Part shown: positions 3,193-6,364 of the stretch, in pieces | Layout: each line of letters opens with the position of its first letter | Position numbering within the stretch: position 1 is the stretch's first letter | From: Peptococcaceae bacterium | Lineage (GTDB): Bacteria > Bacillota > Peptococcia > DRI-13 > UBA5745 | DNA: 6,364 bases | NCBI GenBank assembly: GCA_031264885.1 | Contig: JAISDM010000035.1 | Coordinates: forward strand, 1 to 6,364 | Direction of reading: 5' to 3' | The notes under the pieces: model-generated | Databases searched by the model: none | Told to the model about the DNA's origin: nothing | The model's input: only the letters and a program-made list of their open reading frames with translations | Position numbers and translations under genes: made by a program

Positions 3193-6060
3193 ATGATTAT
3201 CAATCATAACATCCCGGCGCTCAACGCTTATAACGCGCTCAACGCCAACAACGCCGGAATGGCGCGGTCTCTGGAGAAGCTGTCTTCCGGCCTGCGGATC
3301 AACCGGGCGGCCGACGACGCGGCGGGCTTAGCCATTTCGGAAAAAATGAGAGCGCAGATCCGGGGTCTGGAACAGGCCCAGCGCAACGCCCAGGACGGCA
3401 TCTCATTGATCCAGACGGCGGAAGGCGCCCTGACGGAGACCCATTCCATCCTTCAGCGGATGCGGGAACTGTCGGTTCAGGCGGCCAGCGACACCTACAC
3501 CGCCCAAGACCGGACGGACATCCAGAAGGAAATCGACCAGCTGATCCAGGAGATCGACCGGATCGCCAACACCACCCAGTTCAACGGCAAAAACCTCTTG
3601 GACGGCACCGCTTCCGCTCTGACCTCATCGGATAACGTCAGCACCAAGGTCTATCTGCGGAACGGCCTGAGGACCCTGGACGAGTACAATCAAAAGGTAA
3701 TCTTCGGCGGCAACTACCGGCTGGACATCCAGGCCGAAGGGGGCCAGACCCAGGTCCAAAAAAGCGCCCAATTCAAGATCAAGCATGACGTAGGCGTAGC
3801 CAGCAAGCTGGATATCAACCTGGAGTCCGGCGTCAGCGATATCAGCGTGTCGAACCTGCGCTACGGGGATTACACGCTGCATACCCAGACGGATATCGAG
3901 GAAATTTCCGGAACCTTAGGAACCCTTGTGGCAGCCAGCGTGGATACGGGTACTATTACGTGGAAGGCCACCGTGCCGGGATTTATGACCTCGAATAATG
4001 CGGCCTATTCAGCCGCCGCTAATTCAGCCCTCGTCACAATTGCATACACCACTCTGGGCAATAACCAGCCCCTGACCGTAGATACAGTCTACGGCGATGG
4101 CGGCAAAGTGGACATCACGGTGAATTTGGCCACCGACAGCTCCGGCGCTGTTATCTCCACCTTGGACGATGTGATTTATGCGGTCAACAGTGACTCTGCA
4201 GCGGGCCGGCTGATTCACGGGAAGTTGAACGGGACTGCAGCCGGAAATGTTTCGGCGACAGCAGTTGGAGTAACAGCATTAACCGGCGGAGACGTATCCA
4301 CCTCCACAACCGCATCTGTCGCCGTCGCCCAGGAATACCTGACGGCGCCTACGCCGCACACAGCGGGCTTCTTCCAGGGCGTGGACTTAAGCGTAACAGG
4401 GGGTACGCCAGCGTCTGTCTTATACAACGCCTCCATTCAGGTAAAGGTGACAGGGGATACCGGCAATACCAATAACAATCTGGCGGTTGAAATATCAGGC
4501 TCCATCACCAATATGAAGGGTGAGACGGTCGATATTATTTTGAAAAATCAAACGCTGAATATGGCGGCGCTATCCACCGGTCCCTCATTGTTTGGATTCA
4601 CCAAGGCGGAGCTGCAGGCAGTAGCCATGGAGCAGTTGGGCATGTCCTCGACGGATGCGGCCGTGGCCTTCGGGACAGACTTGTATATTTTTGCAAGCGA
4701 CGACTTACCCGGAATCGCCAACGCTTCCCAATACGCAGTGGGCGACGTGGCCGTCTTGCATGTGACCCCCGATATATATGACAATGTGGACGCCTACATC
4801 GTGGTAGGGCCCCAGGGGGACAGCCGAACCTGGTATCTGAACCGGGGCGCGGCCGACAACAGCTCCGTGACCCTCGGCATCCGCAGCGTGGAGACGGACA
4901 AGACCAGCGAATATTACGGCGACACCTATGGCGGCTCCATGAAGGTCTCCGCGAAGGTGCTGAAGGACGCCGATGACGAAACCAACTACTCTCCCACCAT
5001 CGCGGATTACGCGGCCAAGTTCAAATATGAACCCGGCAAGGGCAAGATCGCGTCCCTGGATACCAAACTCTACGACATCGACCGGTTCTGGGATTCCAGC
5101 GGGAACTTCCTTCTGGCCCAGCCCAAGGAGATCTCCATTCTCATGGGCAACGGCCTGTCCGCCAAGATTTATCTCTCCTCCGCGGACACCCTCCGGGATC
5201 TGCGGGATAAGCTGAACGCCGCCATCTCCGATCAATTGGATCAGATCAAGATCGTAGGCGCGGATAATAGAGACCATTTTGTCTCCTTTGTGACCAACCC
5301 CGATCCCAGCGGACTGGAAGCCATGGAAGGCACCTTCATCATCCGCTCCGCCGTGGCCGGCGGCTCCGGGGATCTGACCTTCATGGGCGACGACGCCATC
5401 GTCAACGCCCTGGCCCTGGATACCATCCAGAGCAGCCAGTCCGGCGACTTCCTGATCTCAGTCACCGAGGTTCATGAAGGCAAGGTCATCGCCAAGAACA
5501 TCAAAACCGCCGACAACCTGCTGGTAGGCGTGATCCATGAGAACATCGACGTGGAATTCAATCCCAACGTAGGCATGAGCGCCCGCTGGGACGAGGATGA
5601 GAAGACCTTCAAGCTCTACGGCGGCGACAACTACAAAGCCACCACCTTCGTCCACATCGCCGACAACACCATGGTCTTCCAAATGGGCGCCAACCCCGGC
5701 CAGGACGTAGGCGCGGGCATCGGCAACATGAGTTCCGACGCCTTGGGACTGCGGGGCCTGGTGGTCACCAGCAACGGCCACGCCAACGCCGCCATAGGCG
5801 TCATTGACAAAGCCATCACCCGGGTCTCCGGCGAGCGCGCCAAGCTGGGCGCCATCCAGAACCGCATCGAGCATACCGTCAATAACCTCAGCGTCACCAC
5901 CGAGAACCTCACCGCCGCCGAAAGCCGCATCCGCGACGTAGACATGGCCAAGGAAATGATCAACTTCACTAAGTACAGCATCCTCGCCCAAGCCGCCACC
6001 TCCATGGTGGCCCAAGCCCAGCAGCTCCCGCAAAACGCCCTGCAGCTGCTGAGAGGATAA
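3193..6060 (+). CDS. Flagellin, large form (filament subunit)
   Basis: This 955-residue protein is the structural subunit exported through the flagellar type III apparatus and polymerised into the filament. Residues 1-140 form the conserved N-terminal D0/D1 region (MIINHNIPAL, SSGLRINRAADDAAGLAISE, LQRMRELSVQAASDT at 87-101, FNGKNLLDG at 130-138). Residues 849-955 form the C-terminal D1/D0 region, ending QLPQNALQLLRG. The roughly 700 residues between are surface-exposed variable domains, with two stretches resembling flagellin IN motifs (about 296-334 and 645-678). Common flagellins are 270-500 residues, so this is about double. There is no cysteine, as is usual for flagellins. Codon use shifts inside the gene: the ends and the region after about 4750 strongly prefer C/G in third position, while about 3900-4740 uses many A- and T-ending codons. 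It is transcribed alone, between its own sigma-28 promoter and a terminator. The identification is firm; I give no symbol because fliC, flaA and hag usage varies. Confidence 0.97.
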   Translation: MIINHNIPALNAYNALNANNAGMARSLEKLSSGLRINRAADDAAGLAISEKMRAQIRGLEQAQRNAQDGISLIQTAEGALTETHSILQRMRELSVQAASDTYTAQDRTDIQKEIDQLIQEIDRIANTTQFNGKNLLDGTASALTSSDNVSTKVYLRNGLRTLDEYNQKVIFGGNYRLDIQAEGGQTQVQKSAQFKIKHDVGVASKLDINLESGVSDISVSNLRYGDYTLHTQTDIEEISGTLGTLVAASVDTGTITWKATVPGFMTSNNAAYSAAANSALVTIAYTTLGNNQPLTVDTVYGDGGKVDITVNLATDSSGAVISTLDDVIYAVNSDSAAGRLIHGKLNGTAAGNVSATAVGVTALTGGDVSTSTTASVAVAQEYLTAPTPHTAGFFQGVDLSVTGGTPASVLYNASIQVKVTGDTGNTNNNLAVEISGSITNMKGETVDIILKNQTLNMAALSTGPSLFGFTKAELQAVAMEQLGMSSTDAAVAFGTDLYIFASDDLPGIANASQYAVGDVAVLHVTPDIYDNVDAYIVVGPQGDSRTWYLNRGAADNSSVTLGIRSVETDKTSEYYGDTYGGSMKVSAKVLKDADDETNYSPTIADYAAKFKYEPGKGKIASLDTKLYDIDRFWDSSGNFLLAQPKEISILMGNGLSAKIYLSSADTLRDLRDKLNAAISDQLDQIKIVGADNRDHFVSFVTNPDPSGLEAMEGTFIIRSAVAGGSGDLTFMGDDAIVNALALDTIQSSQSGDFLISVTEVHEGKVIAKNIKTADNLLVGVIHENIDVEFNPNVGMSARWDEDEKTFKLYGGDNYKATTFVHIADNTMVFQMGANPGQDVGAGIGNMSSDALGLRGLVVTSNGHANAAIGVIDKAITRVSGERAKLGAIQNRIEHTVNNLSVTTENLTAAESRIRDVDMAKEMINFTKYSILAQAATSMVAQAQQLPQNALQLLRG

Positions 6061-6088
6061 GAAGGTTAAAACGAAATAACCGCGGCAC

Positions 6089-6139
6089 AACACAAAAAGA
6101 GAGGGCGCCCCAGCCGGGGCAGCCCTCTCTTTTTGTGTT
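6089..6139 (+). terminator. Rho-independent terminator of the flagellin gene
   Basis: The outer arms AACACAAAAAGAGAGGG (6089-6105) and CCCTCTCTTTTTGTGTT (6123-6139) are perfectly complementary over 17 bp. They enclose a GCCCC/GGGGC stem with a 4-nt AGCC loop, giving an almost continuous hairpin with a single bulged base. The T-run is part of the right arm and the matching A-run is in the left arm, so it could work in both directions. It begins 28 nt after the stop codon. Confidence 0.92.
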
Positions 6140-6154
6140 ACTGTTCGCACCCCC

Positions 6155-6229
6155 GTCATTCCGGGCTTGACCCGGAATCCAAAAAGGATAAACCAAGGAA
6201 CCTGGATTCCGGGACAAGCCCGGAATGAC
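6155..6229. repeat. Long inverted repeat of the GTCATTCCGGG type, copy 3
   Basis: This is the best-preserved copy. GTCATTCCGGGCTTGACC…GGAATCC (6155-6180) and GGATTCCGGGACAAGCCC…GAATGAC (6204-6229) are inverse copies around a 23-nt AT-rich centre. It is followed by AAAGATATG, the inverse of the CATATCTT that precedes copies 1 and 2, so this module points the opposite way. Confidence 0.88.
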
Positions 6230-6349
6230 AAAGATATGGCGTCGGAATGACAAAAACATGGCGCCTCCGCCCTCCCACGGGGTTCATCCGGACAGCCCCG
6301 GGCGGCAGAATGCCGCCCCTACGGCGCCGTGAATGACAAAAATGGCGCC
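6223..6349. repeat. Three short direct repeats AATGACAAA…ATGGCG
   Basis: AATGACAAAGATATGGCG (6223-6240), AATGACAAAAACATGGCGCC (6246-6265) and AATGACAAAAATGGCGCC (6332-6349) are near-identical short units. The first overlaps the end of the long inverted repeat, so the others look like orphan ends of the same element family, bracketing the REP palindrome at 6300. Confidence 0.65.
6300..6322 (-). repeat. REP-like palindrome, copy 4
   Basis: GGGCGGCA (6300-6307) and TGCCGCCC (6311-6318) with a GAA loop, followed by CTACGG (6319-6324). The orientation is opposite to copies 1 and 3, matching the reversed module downstream of the flagellin gene. Confidence 0.85.
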
Positions 6350-6364
6350 GTTAACACAATATGT

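Noticed and set aside
4705..5277. Minus-strand open frame of 190 codons within the flagellin gene
   Set aside because: It is antisense to a certain gene. The open frame follows from the strong C/G third-position bias, which removes stop codons on the opposite strand.
5458..6231. Minus-strand open frame of 257 codons overlapping the flagellin 3' end, terminator and repeat
   Set aside because: It is antisense to the flagellin and reads through its terminator hairpin and an inverted repeat. It is an artefact of codon bias.

Overview
The window looks like a piece of a chromosome from a flagellated anaerobic bacterium, most likely a member of the Synergistota. The phylum guess rests on the flagellin. 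It starts MIINHNIPAL and is very long. Just after the conserved N-terminal domain it has a segment (…STKVYLRNGLR… then …QVQKSAQFKIKH) that resembles, from memory, flagellins of that phylum. The assignment is inferred and was not tested by a search.

Layout from left to right. Bases 18-131 are a fragment of a second, diverged flagellin gene (38 codons near the C-terminus), cut off abruptly at a 13-bp inverted repeat. Immediately next to it, on the minus strand, is a full-length Rpn/YhgA-type PD-(D/E)XK nuclease ('putative transposase') gene with its own near-consensus sigma-70 promoter. Bases 1200-3080 are accessory DNA. This stretch holds palindromic REP-like units (GGGCGGCA-3-TGCCGCCC), larger inverted repeats of the GTCATTCCGGG…CCCGGAATCC type, a three-copy 30-bp repeat of unknown nature, at least one truncated Uma2-family endonuclease relic, and probable scraps of one or two other genes. 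No intact gene is visible between 1139 and 3192.

Bases 3082-6139 are a complete single-gene flagellin unit. It consists of a long inverted repeat, a textbook sigma-28 (FliA) promoter, a strong ribosome binding site, a 955-codon flagellin gene with an extended central domain, and a strong rho-independent terminator. The last 210 bases hold another repeat module in the opposite orientation to those upstream.

The genes do not form an operon. The picture is one functional flagellin transcription unit sitting in a repeat-rich, decaying region with two nuclease families (Rpn and Uma2) and a broken flagellin paralog. The most interesting points are the rearranged flagellin/rpn junction, the unexplained 30-bp repeat triplet, the inverted repeat modules that bracket the flagellin unit, and the mosaic base composition of the flagellin's central domain. 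I do not see a complete novel multi-gene system here.
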